From Rhynchonema sp. JSB1_4 (Eukaryota; Nematoda; Chromadorea; Monhysterida; Xyalidae), in NCBI GenBank assembly GCA_030248065.1, contig JASAMV010000327.1:1-64000 (forward strand): a stretch of DNA of 64,000 nt. Reading direction: 5' to 3'. Of the stretch, positions 12,729 through 22,183 are shown one piece after another; positions within the stretch are counted from its first letter, which is position 1, and each line of letters begins with the position of its first letter. The notes beneath the pieces were generated by a model. That model had not been told where the DNA came from. It saw only the letters and a program-made list of their open reading frames with translations, and did not search any database. Made by a program: the position numbers and the translations under genes.

Positions 12729-13126
12729 CAGTGTAGTGGCAGGCCCATGTGTGGGAGGTAAGTATGATGCGGGGTTGGGACCGGAAGCGTGAGACTGAGA
12801 GGTATGATTTTGTTCACCCAAAAAGGCGAAAAAACACCGTTTTTGTGATACAATTTTGGCCAAAAATTGAGATAAAAATAGTACTTTTTCAAAATTTTCG
12901 CCTAAAATCGCCTAAAAATAGGTATTATGGGTGGGTCGATTTTTGGGAAAATAAAGTCGAAAAACACCGATTTTTGCCTTAAAAAGGTATAAAATTGCTT
13001 GTGAGAGGTATGATTTGGAGTTATGAGAGGTAAGTACTCAACCCCCCCCAACCTCCCCCCTCGGGTTTTGTGGTAGGTAAGTACTGAGAGGGGGGTAACC
13101 CCCCAACCCCCCCAGCCACTACTATG
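12729..13126. mobile_element. Family C MITE (C1) inside B1
   Basis: Left end CAGTGTAGTGGCAGGC, right end AGCCACTACTATG. Flanks TGTGCCGC and TGTACCGC differ at one base, consistent with an 8-bp duplication. The arms carry GAGAGGTATGATTT and GAGAGGTAAGTACTCAACC units. Compared with C2, the central CGCGCG palindrome is precisely missing near 12935. Confidence 0.85.
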
Positions 13127-13504
13127 TGTACCGCGCTCGGAGAGGGGGGGATACCTACTGTACCAGAGCCGATGGCCTGGGGGGGTTATGTACCTAGGGG
13201 GTTTGGGGGTTAGGTTTTGGGGTGAAAATTTTTTATGTGTTTATTATGTGTGGAATCGTGTGAAAACGTGGTATTTGCGCGCGTAGCGCGCGGATTTTGG
13301 GTAATTTGAGGTAAAAACCACTGATTTTACACTAATTTTGGCCATTTTGGTCAAAAATTGGCACTTTTGGGGCAAAATCGGGAGGATACCTACCGTACCG
13401 GGGTGAAAATCGGGGGGATACCTTACCTACTGTACCATGCCAAACATCGGGGGGATACCCAGTGTAGTACTTGGTCAGGGTGTTGACGATAGATAGATTG
13501 GGAC

Positions 13505-13943
13505 CAGTGTTGGAGGTGGGGGGGGGGGGGGGGGGGGGGGCCCCCCCCCCCCCCCCCAGTACAGTAGGTATCCCCCCTCGCCTGGTACAGTAGGTATCCC
13601 CCCCGATGTTTGGCATGGTACAGTAGGTATCCCCCCCGATTTTCACCCCGGTACAGTAGGTATCCCCCCGATTTTGCCCCAAAAGTGCCAATTTTTGACC
13701 AAAATGGCCAAAATTAGTGTAAAATCAGTGGTTTTTGCCTCAAATTACCCAAAATTCGCGCGTTCACACGATTCCACACATAATAAACACATTAAAAATT
13801 TTCACCCCAACACCTCACCCCCCCCCCCCAACCCCCCCTAGGTACATAACCCCCCCATGCCATCGGCTCTGGTACAGTAGGTATCCCCCCTCTCCGAGCG
13901 CGGTACAGTAGGTATCCCCCCCTCCAGAGTACCTCCAACACTG
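13505..13943. mobile_element. Family B MITE (B2) inside D1
   Basis: Ends CAGTGTTGGAGGT and ACCTCCAACACTG, flanked by perfect ATTGGGAC duplications (13497-13504 and 13944-13951). Arms repeat GTACAGTAGGTATCCCCC. A run of 23 G followed directly by 17 C lies at 13518-13557. Part of the central CGCGCG palindrome is deleted near 13760. Confidence 0.9.
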
Positions 13944-14369
13944 ATTGGGACCCGAAATGTGTTGACGATAGATAGATGACCCAAGTCCGAAATCTGGGGG
14001 GGTCGACCCAAACTTGTTGACGATAGATAGATGGTGGGGGGGGGGGTCGCCAAAAATCAAGGTATAGTATAGTGTACTAAGTGGGTAATAATGTGTAAAT
14101 ATTAATGAAAATGTACTTAGATGTACTAAATGCGATTTTTTGCCTATTCGGGGCAAAAAATACCGATTTTGAGCCATTTTGAGGCAAAAATACCCATTTT
14201 GGGGTCGAAATGTGTTGACGATCCACGATAGATAGATTGTTCCCAGAATTTGTTGACGATAGATAGATTTGCCCATAAGTGTTGACGATAGATAGATGAA
14301 ATCAAAAAGTGTTGACTATAGATAGATGAATTTGGGGGGGACCCCCACCACCCCCCCCCCCAAGTACTA

Positions 14370-14799
14370 CCGTATTGTCGGAAATAGAACCCGGGGGGTC
14401 TATTTTTTCACTGGGGTCATTTTGGGGGGGTTCAATTTATGGGGGGGGTCAATTATTGGGGGGGGTTATATTTTTCATTTGGCCCCCCGACGAAAAAAGT
14501 CATTGTTAATAATGCCCCTAAAAATGGTTTGTTTTCGGTATTTTCAAACTTTAACAGCGGCAATTATGCTTAAAAAGCTGTATTCTGTTGCGTACGCAAG
14601 CTTAAACAACGTTTGACACAACAACACAGCCCTACCATACCACTAATCTGTGGTACGGTGAAGGTTGGGGTGGGGTTCTATTAATGGGGGGGGGGTCAAT
14701 TAATGGGGGGGGTTCTATTTTTGATTTCGAGCCATTTAGGGGGGGGTTCAATTAATGGGGGGGTCAATTAATGGGGGGGTTCTATTTCCGACAATACGG
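14370..14799. mobile_element. Family F MITE (F1), TA target
   Basis: Terminal inverted repeats CCGTATTGTCGGAAATAGAA are flanked by TA on both sides. The empty site (AAGTACTACCCTG) is seen intact at 57.0 kb, which confirms the TA duplication. The arms have G-rich tandem units around GGTCAATTAATGG. TA target choice suggests a Tc1/mariner-type transposase rather than hAT. Confidence 0.85.
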
Positions 14800-14891
14800 T
14801 ACCCTGGGGATACCTACTGTACCAGGCGAGGTGGGATGGGATACCTACTGTACGGGGGGCTACCCCCAAAGCCCCCCCACCTCCAACACTG

Positions 14892-15187
14892 CCCCCAACC
14901 TTCACCGTACCACAGATTAGTGGCATGGTAGGGCTGTGTTGTTGTGTCAAACGTTGTTTAAGCTTGCGTACACAACAGAATACAGCTTTTTAAGCATAAT
15001 TGCCGCTGTTGAAGTTAGAAAATACCAAACAAACCATTTTAATGGGCATTATTAACAATGATTTTTTGCGTCGGGGGGCCAAATGAAAAATATAACCCCC
15101 AATAATTGACCCCCCATAAATTGAACCCCCCAAAATGACCCCAGTGAAAAAATAGACCCCCCGGGTTCTATTTCCGACAATACGGTA
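14892..15187. mobile_element. Family F MITE fragment (F2), inverted
   Basis: This is the reverse complement of much of F1, ending TTCCGACAATACGG followed by TA. Its left part is interrupted by the B1 end at 14891. Confidence 0.75.
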
Positions 15188-15325
15188 GGCTTTTGCGAGA
15201 AAGTCAAAATAAAAAGTTGAAGTCAATCTTGAGATACTGTACCTCAGCGCGGGGGGCCACATACCGTACCGGCCAGGGGGAGATACTGTACCTTTTGGGG
15301 GCCCACCCCCCCCCCCCCCAGCCAC
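15188..15325. repeat. Right end of a family G-like element
   Basis: Short G-rich stretch with GGAGATACTGTACC units ending CCAGCCACAGCACTGG, the family G terminus. The left end was not found. Confidence 0.5.
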
Positions 15326-15878
15326 AGCACTGGTAGCCGGTCGGGCCGGGCCCGATCCTAATCTCTGGTTGTGAGTTTGAAAATTTTCTCTTTAATTCCA
15401 TTTTCGGGAGAGATAAAAATCTTTCGAAAACCATCCGTGCCCAGCGTTGCAACAAAAAAGTTTTTTTAGTGCTTGTTTTTTTTAAACGGTGGGCACTTTT
15501 GTCAAAAAAAACAAAAAATAAGCATAGGGTCTTTTCGACTTTTTTGTTCCCACCCAGAATGCACGAAACCTGCTCAATTTTTATCCCAAAGCCCTCGAAA
15601 TGTTCCCCCGAAACTGACTTACAGCGACGTTTTTGTCACTTGTGCTTAATTCCAACACCTTTGGTGAACTTGTTGTTCAAGTTTCTATCTATACAGATAC
15701 TTTTCCTTCATTTTTTTTCTTCGATACTGGAAAAAGCTCACTTAGTCGACTCAACAAAAGAATTGACTGCGAAGCTTGTTGATGGGTTGGGTGGCACCAG
15801 TTATACTATGCCCTAAAGTGGGCTTGAATGATGCACGTAAAACGAACAACATAGTAGTTCCAAAGTAAGCAAAATAAT

Positions 15879-16259
15879 TTGCACAAGCTAACGTTCACAC
15901 AGACAATTGAAATGACAAAGAGCAAGCACAATGAGCGTGGTGATGGTAAGGAAGTGTGCCCTCCGATTCCGTTTGTCGCAACGCTCTGTACCAAGGCTCT
16001 AGATATGTCTGCAAGCAAACTTGCGCCAATGCTTGGCCAAGTCATAAGTCCGCACGAAGCATGCTTGCGAGTGAAGCTGTGCAAACGTGGACGTTTTCTG
16101 CGCACCGCTTCGATGGAATTCGAGCGCTTGGTGGATCACGATGCATTTGAATTGTTCTATGGAGAGGGCGAACTTGAACATTATGCAGAAGAGAACATTG
16201 ATGACGAAGCTCAGCGGCGCTTCGCTAACATGTTCCGAAAGTTCAACATTTCAATCTAA
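15879..16259 (+). CDS. Small uninterrupted ORF of 126 codons, unrecognised
   Basis: A single open frame sits between transposon blocks. An internal methionine at 15912 (MTKSKHNERGDG) gives a 115-residue alternative start. The protein has a basic, Lys/Arg-rich N-terminal half (VKLCKRGRFLRTASMEFERL) and an acidic C-terminal half (GEGELEHYAEENIDDEAQRR) ending FRKFNISI. The opposite strand is also open in parts. I recognise no domain and no signal peptide. Full-length uninterrupted coding in a genome of short exons would fit a retrocopy, an exon of a larger gene, or a genuine small gene. The flanks at 15330-15870 and 16260-16660 show nothing else. Confidence 0.35.
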   Translation: MHKLTFTQTIEMTKSKHNERGDGKEVCPPIPFVATLCTKALDMSASKLAPMLGQVISPHEACLRVKLCKRGRFLRTASMEFERLVDHDAFELFYGEGELEHYAEENIDDEAQRRFANMFRKFNISI

Positions 16260-16679
16260 CGAAAGTTATGCTTGTCACGTTTCCCGTTTTGTTGTGGCTT
16301 GCGCATTGAATGACATCATAACCTATACCTGCACATTGTAATTGTACGTAATTGCATTGTCTCCGGTCTTCTTAGCTCACCAGAAGTGTTTTAAAGTTTC
16401 TTGATTCGTGGCATTACTTAACTAATTTGAACATTTCGGTCAACTTTTTAGGTATGTATTATACTTCCAGATTTTGTACGTAAACTTGATTATTCTGTTT
16501 TTAAATGTTGTTTTGCGCCGTAAATGCTTGTGCTTGTTAAAGAAACCTGCCAAAACGTATTTATGAGTCTGAGAATACATGGCTAAGGGCTCTATGAGCT
16601 CTGTAACACTGAAATAAGGTCTACTGACTTCATTCATAAAAATTACCAGACCCCCCCCTGATTTTGCTTCTGAGGTTAC

Positions 16680-17535
16680 CAGACCCCCCCCCAATTTTTC
16701 GATCTGAAGCCATTACCGGCCGAGGGTAAAAAATTCCTCCCGTACAGGTCTGATGTGGGCGGGGTTGGGACCGGGAGCGTGAGAGGTATGATTTTGGTCA
16801 CCCAAAAAGGCGAAAAAACACCGTTGAGGTAAAAATAGTTATTTTTAATGGTAATGGTACCCCCAATCGTACCCTACCCGCCCCGGCCTGGTACGCAACC
16901 CCCCTACCCGCCCCGCTCCGGTACCCTACCCCCCTACCCGCCCCGATTTTTTCCCTCAAAATGCCCATTTTTCGGTCAAAAATGCCCAAATTTCGAACGA
17001 AAACCCTAAAAAGTGCAAAAAATCGCGCGCTACGCGCGATATATGCACGTTATAGCATATAAAAACAGGCACCCGAAAAAACTTGTGTTGTAAAGGCAGT
17101 CTGCGGGAGGTTGTCACTCAGCCCCCGAATACCGTAACCCAACGCAAGCGAGATCGTTGCGAGACTCATGCTGATCGCTGCTTATCGACACGTGTATTAG
17201 CGGCAGCAAGCTGGAAATTGTCATCGTGCGCGTCGATCACCAAAACTTGGAAATGTTGGTTGGTGTTGGCGATAACATGCAAAACATAGACAAAAAACAA
17301 AATGGTCTCGACACGATCCTTGCAGATCAAAATTACGGTGGGTTACGGTATTCGGGGGCTGAGTGACAACCTCCCGTAGACTGCCTTTACGTTGTACCCT
17401 ACCCGCCCCGAAAAATCTTCCCCCCCCCTCCCCCCCAAACCGGATTTCCCCCCCCCCCAAAATCCCAGGGACACTACCCCCCTACCCGCCCCGATTGTTT
17501 CCACCTATGGACGCGGCCCGCCCCGCCAAAGTAGC
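16680..17535. mobile_element. Family G MITE (G2), interrupted by I1
   Basis: Carries GGTACCCTACCCGCCCCG units on both arms and the AAATCGCGCGCTACGCGCGA palindrome at about 17020. It matches G1 at 56204-56599 over the interior. The right terminus GTAGCCACAGCAC is cut short and the left terminus is unclear, with family C-like sequence at about 16755-16830. Confidence 0.65.
17090..17390. mobile_element. Family I MITE (I1), 301 bp, inside G2
   Basis: Inverted repeats of about 50 bp begin GTAAAGGCAGTCTGCGGG and end CCCGTAGACTGCCTTTAC. Comparison with uninterrupted G1 shows a 3-bp GTT duplication. The second copy (59953-60253) has exactly the same length. Confidence 0.85.
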
Positions 17536-17633
17536 CACAGCACGGGGGGGGTTGAGTTCTTACCCGTGGTGGAGGGACGCGGGAGGGGGGGATACCTACT
17601 GTACCGCGCTCGGAGAGGGGGGATACCTACTGT

Positions 17634-18451
17634 CAGTGTAGTGGCAGGCCCATGCAGTGTAGTTCCTGGTCCGGCGCGGCGGTTAGTGTACCTACCCCTT
17701 TTTTCCGTGCGGCGGTTAGTGTACCTACCTGGGGGGGGGGAAGGGGGGGAGACCCAAATTCAGGAAAAAGTCACTTTTTGAGGTAGAAAATTTGACCGAT
17801 TTTTGGCCCTTTTTGGAAAAAATTCTTCATAAAAAGGGTATTTTGGCGACTTTTGACAACATCGACCTAAAAATCACCCATTTTAGGCCTAAAAATGCCC
17901 ATTTTAGGCCTAAATTTGCCTATTTTAGGCAAAAATTGAGGCGGTTAGTGTACCTGGCGCGGCGGTTAGTGTACTAGTGTACCTTGGTCGCGGCGGTTAG
18001 TGTACCTTAGGGGGGACCCCCCTCCCCCCAGGAACTACACTGGGCCCATGTGTGGGAGGTAAGTATGATGCGGGGTTGGGACCGGAAGCGTGAGAGGTAT
18101 GATTTTGGTCACCCAAAAAGGCGAAAAAACACCGTTTTTGTGATACAATTTTGGCCAAAAATTGAGGTAAAAATAGTACTTTTTCAAAATTTTCGCCGAA
18201 AATCGCCTAAAAATAGGTATTATGGGTGGGTTTGCGCGCGGAGCGCGCGATTTTTGCGAAAATAAGGTCGAAAAACACCGATTTTTGCCTTAAAAAGGTA
18301 TAAAATTGCTTGTGAGAGGTATGATTTGGAGTTGTGAGAGGTAAGTACTCAACCCCCCCCCCCAACCCCCCCCCTCGGGTTTTGTGGTAGGTAAGTACTG
18401 AGAGGGGGGGGTAACCCCCCCCAACCCCCCCCCCCCCCAGCCACTACTATG
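17634..18451. mobile_element. Family C MITE (C2) inside B3
   Basis: Begins CAGTGTAGTGGCAGGC and ends AGCCACTACTATG, with perfect CCTACTGT flanks (17626-17633 and 18452-18459). The palindrome TGCGCGCGGAGCGCGCGA lies at about 18232. Hosts A2. Confidence 0.9.
17655..18042. mobile_element. Family A MITE (A2) inside C2
   Basis: Ends CAGTGTAGTTCCTGG and CCAGGAACTACACTG with perfect GGCCCATG flanks. The uninterrupted target is visible in C1 at 12744. Its arms carry GCGGTTAGTGTACC units in place of the AACAGACGTACC units seen in A3 and A5, although termini and interior are the same family. Confidence 0.95.
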
Positions 18452-19101
18452 CCTACTGTACCAGAGCCGATGGCCTGGGGGGGGGTTATGTACCTAGGGG
18501 GGGGTTTGGGGGGGGGTTAGGTTTTGGGGTGAAAATTTTTTCTGGGTTTAGTAGGTGTGGCATCGGGTGAAAACGTAGTATTTGCGCGCGTAGCGCGCGA
18601 ATTTCGGGTAATTTGAGGTAAAAACCACTGATTTTGCACTAATTTGGCCATTTTGGTCAAAAATTGGCACTTTTGGGGCAAAATCGGGGGGGATACCTAC
18701 TGTACCGGGGTGAAAATCGGGGGGGATACCTACTGTACCATACCAAACATCGGGGGGGATACCTACTGTACCAGGCGAGGGGGGATACCTACTGTACTGG
18801 GGGGGGCTACCCCCCCAACCCCCACCCCACCACCAACACTGGTACTTACCTCTCACAACTCCAAATCATACCTCTCACAAGCAATTTTATACCTTTTTAA
18901 GGCAAAAATCGGTGTTTTTCGACCTTATTTTCGCAAAAATGGCGCGCTAGCCCACCCATAATACCCATTTTTAGGCGATTTTCGGCGAAAATTTGTTAAA
19001 AGTACTATTTTTACCTCAATTTTTGGCCAAAATTGTATCACAAAAACGGTGTTTTTTCGCCTTTTTGGGTGACCAAAATCATACCTCTCACGCATCCGGT
19101 C

Positions 19102-19513
19102 CAGTGGTGTAGCTGGGGGGGGGGGGGGTGGGGGGGACCCCCCCCTAGGTACAGTAGGTAGGTTGCCGCCCCTCGCCTGGTACAGTAGGTAGGTTGCCGC
19201 CCCTCCCCTGGTACAGTAGGTAGGTTGCCGCCCCACCTAACTTTTCACCCAAAACATTCATTTTTGGCTTAAAATTGCATAAAATTAGCATATTTGTCTG
19301 CAAATAGGCGAAAAATCGCGCGCTGCGCGCGAAATTAGTGTTTTAGGCCACATTTTCTTCAGTATTTAGACATAAAAAATTTTGGTTTCCAGATGACCCC
19401 CCCCAAGTGGTACGACCCCCCACCCTAGCTCGGCTGGTACAGTAGGTAGGTTGCCGCCCCGCATTTTGGGTGGTACAGTAGGTTGCCGCCCCGCCTGGGT
19501 AGCTACACCACTG
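19102..19513. mobile_element. Family E MITE (E1) inside C3
   Basis: Ends CAGTGGTGTAGCTGG and GTAGCTACACCACTG, with perfect ATCCGGTC flanks. Arms repeat GGTACAGTAGGTAGGTTGCC. Central AAATCGCGCGCTGCGCGCGA palindrome at about 19315. Confidence 0.95.
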
Positions 19514-19549
19514 ATCCGGTCCCAACCCCGCATCATACTTACCTCCCAC

Positions 19550-19962
19550 CAGTGTAGTTCCTGGTCCGGAGGGGGAACAGGCGGTACCCCCCTTTTTTTC
19601 GGAGGGGGAACAGACGTACCCACCTGGGGGGGAAGGGGGGGGGAGGGACCCGGAAGGGGGGGGAGGACCCAAGTTTGGAGAAAAGTCATTTTTTGAGGAC
19701 GAAAATTTGACTCATTTTTGCCCCTTTTAGGAAAAAAAATCTCAATAAAAAGGGTATTTTGGCGATTTTTGACGATATTGACCTAAAAATCACTCATTTT
19801 ATGCCTAAAAATGCCTATTTTAGGCCAAAATTTGCCTATTTTAGGTAAAAATTGGGGGAGCAGACGTACCCGGAGGGGGAACAGTGGGGCAGGTGTACCA
19901 TGGAGGGGGAACAGACGTACCCGAGGGGGGACCCCCCTCCCCCCCCCCCAGGAACTACACTG
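19550..19962. mobile_element. Family A MITE (A3) inside C3
   Basis: Ends CAGTGTAGTTCCTGG and CCAGGAACTACACTG, flanked by perfect CCTCCCAC duplications (19542-19549 and 19963-19970). Subterminal units GGAGGGGGAACAGACGTACC on both arms. Confidence 0.95.
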
Positions 19963-20025
19963 CCTCCCACACATGGGCCTGCCACTACACTGGTAACCCC
20001 CCAACCCCCTGCCACTACTGGGCGG

Positions 20026-20237
20026 ACAGGGTTTATTTTTTCAATATGGGTTAGTAGCAAGAAGCTAGTAAAATTGACAATTTAGTAGCTTTTTTGCCGC
20101 TGAAAAGCCAATTTACTAGCTTTTTTGTCCAAAATACAAAATTTAGTAGCTTTGAGGCTACTAAATTTGAAAATTTACTAGCTTTTCAAAAAATTTAGTA
20201 GCTAAAAAGCTACTAAATTTGGTTAAAAAAATCCATG
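20026..20237 (+). repeat. CTAGTAGC-rich element, copy 2
   Basis: Matches the 4850-5056 copy from GGGTTTATTTTTTCAA to GGTTAAAAAAATCCATGG, with the same AGTAGC/GCTACT inverted units. Confidence 0.65.
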
Positions 20238-20872
20238 GCGGGGATACATACTGTACCGGGGGTGAAAATCGGGTGGATACCCACCAACCCACCTGCTGTG
20301 CCATGCCAAACATTGGGGGATATGTACCAGACGAGGGGGATACCGTATTGTCGGAACTAGAACCCGGGGGGTCTATTTTTTCACTGGGGTCATTTGGGGG
20401 TTCAATTTATGGGGGGGTCAATTATTAGGGGTTATATTTTTCATTTGGCTCCCCGACGCAAAAAATCATTGTTAATAATGCCCATTAAAATGGCTTGTTT
20501 TCGGTATTTTCTAACTTCAACAGCGGCAATTGTGCTTAAAAAGCTGTATTCTGTTGTGTACGCAAGCTTAAACAACGTTTGACACAACAACACAGGCTTA
20601 CCATACCACTAACGTGTGGTACGGTGAAGGTTGGGGTGGGGTTCTATTAATGGGGGTTTCTATTTTTGATTTCGAGTCATTTAGGTGGGGTTCAATTAAT
20701 GGGGGGGTCAATTAATGGGGGGTTCTATTTCCGACAATATGGTACCTACTGTCAGGCAGATGGTTGCAAGGTACCAGAGGTCGCAATCGGGCCGGGTTTG
20801 GCCGACCCGGCCTGAGCCTACTGTGCTGGGGGCTACTTCCCCAACCCCCTCCCCCACCTCCAACACTGGAAA
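20238..20872. mobile_element. Degraded family B MITE hosting F4
   Basis: Family B units (GATACATACTGTACCGGGG) run up to 20340 and resume after 20744, ending CACCTCCAACACTGG at 20872. Confidence 0.6.
20343..20742. mobile_element. Family F MITE (F4), TA target
   Basis: CCGTATTGTCGGAA... and ...CTATTTCCGACAATATGG ends with TA on both sides, splitting a GGGGATACCTACTG unit of the host B element. Confidence 0.85.
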
Positions 20873-22183
20873 CAAATGAATTGGGATAATATTGGGAACG
20901 TAAAAGGAAGAAAGAGTAACATGGTTCAAGAAAGACCAAAATTATGTTCACCAACCGTTTTACCAGCAAACCATAAGCGTTTGAATAACCACGAAACTCA
21001 TAACTAAGTTGGCTTGTGGTTTCGGCTCGCCTTCCAAGACCACATACTGTAGACCATATGTGCTGTAAGCCCGAGCCTCTTCAGTTGAAAGCTTCAGCGC
21101 GCTGAGCTCAAAACTGACACGCAGTCAAAGTCAAACATTCCACGCAAAAGCACGAAATAAAAAGTTTGTACCTACTTCTGAAGCTTGTACTTTGAAAAAC
21201 AATTTCTGAGATTTACCAGTATAAATGAAGCACCAGTTAGACCATCATACATTTGTAGGTACTGAGGCAGGCAGCGAGAACAAGACCCCAAACGCACAGA
21301 CGCCAACTTGTCAACGACAAGGATCGGCGACTTTTTCCTCACCCGACCCGTTGCTGACCAGTGCTCAACCCCAGAACTAAGTCTTCGCCTAATCATAGCT
21401 GCAAGCGTAAGCATATAAGCCTAAGCCTGATCCCAAGCCTGACATAACAGTATTTTGTGTAGTATTCCCGTAGGAAACAAGCAGTGTTGGAGATACCGTG
21501 GACCGGAGGGGGATACCTACTGTACCGGGCTCGGCTCAAGGAGGGGGATACTTACTGTACCAGAGCCGATGGCCTGGGGGGTAGTAGGTTTCTGGGTAAC
21601 AAATTTTAATATTTTTATTATGTGGAATCATGTGAAAACGTAGGATTTGCGCGCGTAGCGCGCGAATTTTGGGTAATTTGAGGTAAAAACGACTGATTTT
21701 ACACTAATTTTGGCCATTTTGGTCAAAAATTGGCGCTTTTGGGGCAAAATCGGGGGGACACCTACTGTACCGGGGTGAAAATCGGGGGGGGGATACCTAC
21801 TGTACCATGCCAAACATCGGGATCAAGTTTAATCGTCGATCAAGTTTCCATCCATACGGGATACTTCCCTTCATTTTTCTTCGATACTGGAAAAGGGTCA
21901 CTTCGTCGACATTTTTTAGAAAACCAAAAAACTTGTTTTTAAAAGGAAAAACACGATTTTTTTCTTTTTTTCAACGCTGGTCTGAACCTAGCAAGTTGCG
22001 TTGTTCTCTGCAATTGATTTTTTGGATTTTGGTCGCTTAGTGGACTTATTACCCTTTGCTTTGTCACTATCGTCACAAAACGCACGCAGAGATAACGGAT
22101 AAAATAAACAGTAAAACAACGGAACATTGCCATTGTCCGCTTATTCGCAGGAACATTTTTGCAAATCGGGTTTGAACTTTGAA
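20873..22183. other. Intergenic region upstream of NAE1 with a family B fragment
   Basis: No gene recognised. A family B fragment lies at 21483-21820: CAGTGTTGGAGATACC at the left, GATACCTACTGTACC units, and the palindrome at about 21652. The right end is absent. Two small TAAGCC-like motifs occur near 21412. Confidence 0.5.

Larger units (their letters stand above)
13460..14806. mobile_element. Family D MITE (D1) inside B1, itself hosting B2 and F1
   Basis: Begins CAGTGTAGTACTTGG and ends CCAAGTACTACCCTG once F1 is removed. Flanked by GGGATACC on both sides (13452-13459 and 14807-14814). It carries six or more GTTGACGATAGATAGAT units on both arms (for example 13480, 13960, 14015, 14215, 14250, 14280). 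The central palindrome found in other D copies is missing near 14130. Confidence 0.9.
12292..14891. mobile_element. Family B MITE (B1), outer shell of a four-element nest
   Basis: The shell begins CAGTGTTGGAGGTACTCTGG and closes CCCACCTCCAACACTG. Its arms carry the GGGGGATACCTACTGTACC unit, and a TTTGCGCGCGTAGCGCGCGG palindrome lies at about 13275. Elements R1, C1 and D1 are inserted in it, and D1 itself holds B2 and F1. Removing all insertions leaves a B element of roughly normal size. Left flank GTCAGGGT and right flank CCCCCAAC do not match, so the two ends may belong to different B copies or the flank was rearranged. Confidence 0.75.
17575..18838. mobile_element. Family B MITE (B3), left end missing, host of C2
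   Basis: GGGGGATACCTACTGTACC units flank C2. The CGCGCG palindrome lies at about 18590, and the element closes CCACCAACACTG at 18838. The left terminus is not recognisable. Confidence 0.6.
18839..19992. mobile_element. Family C MITE (C3), inverted, host of E1 and A3
   Basis: Reverse-orientation family C sequence (CTTACCTCTCACAACTCC at the left, GCCTGCCACTACACTG at the right), split by E1 at 19102 and A3 at 19550. The left terminus abuts B3 directly and looks truncated. Confidence 0.75.

Noticed and set aside
13375..13640. Regular repeats with spacers, superficially like a CRISPR array
   Set aside because: The units are subterminal tandem repeats on both arms of a transposon, with similar rather than unique spacers, in a eukaryotic genome.
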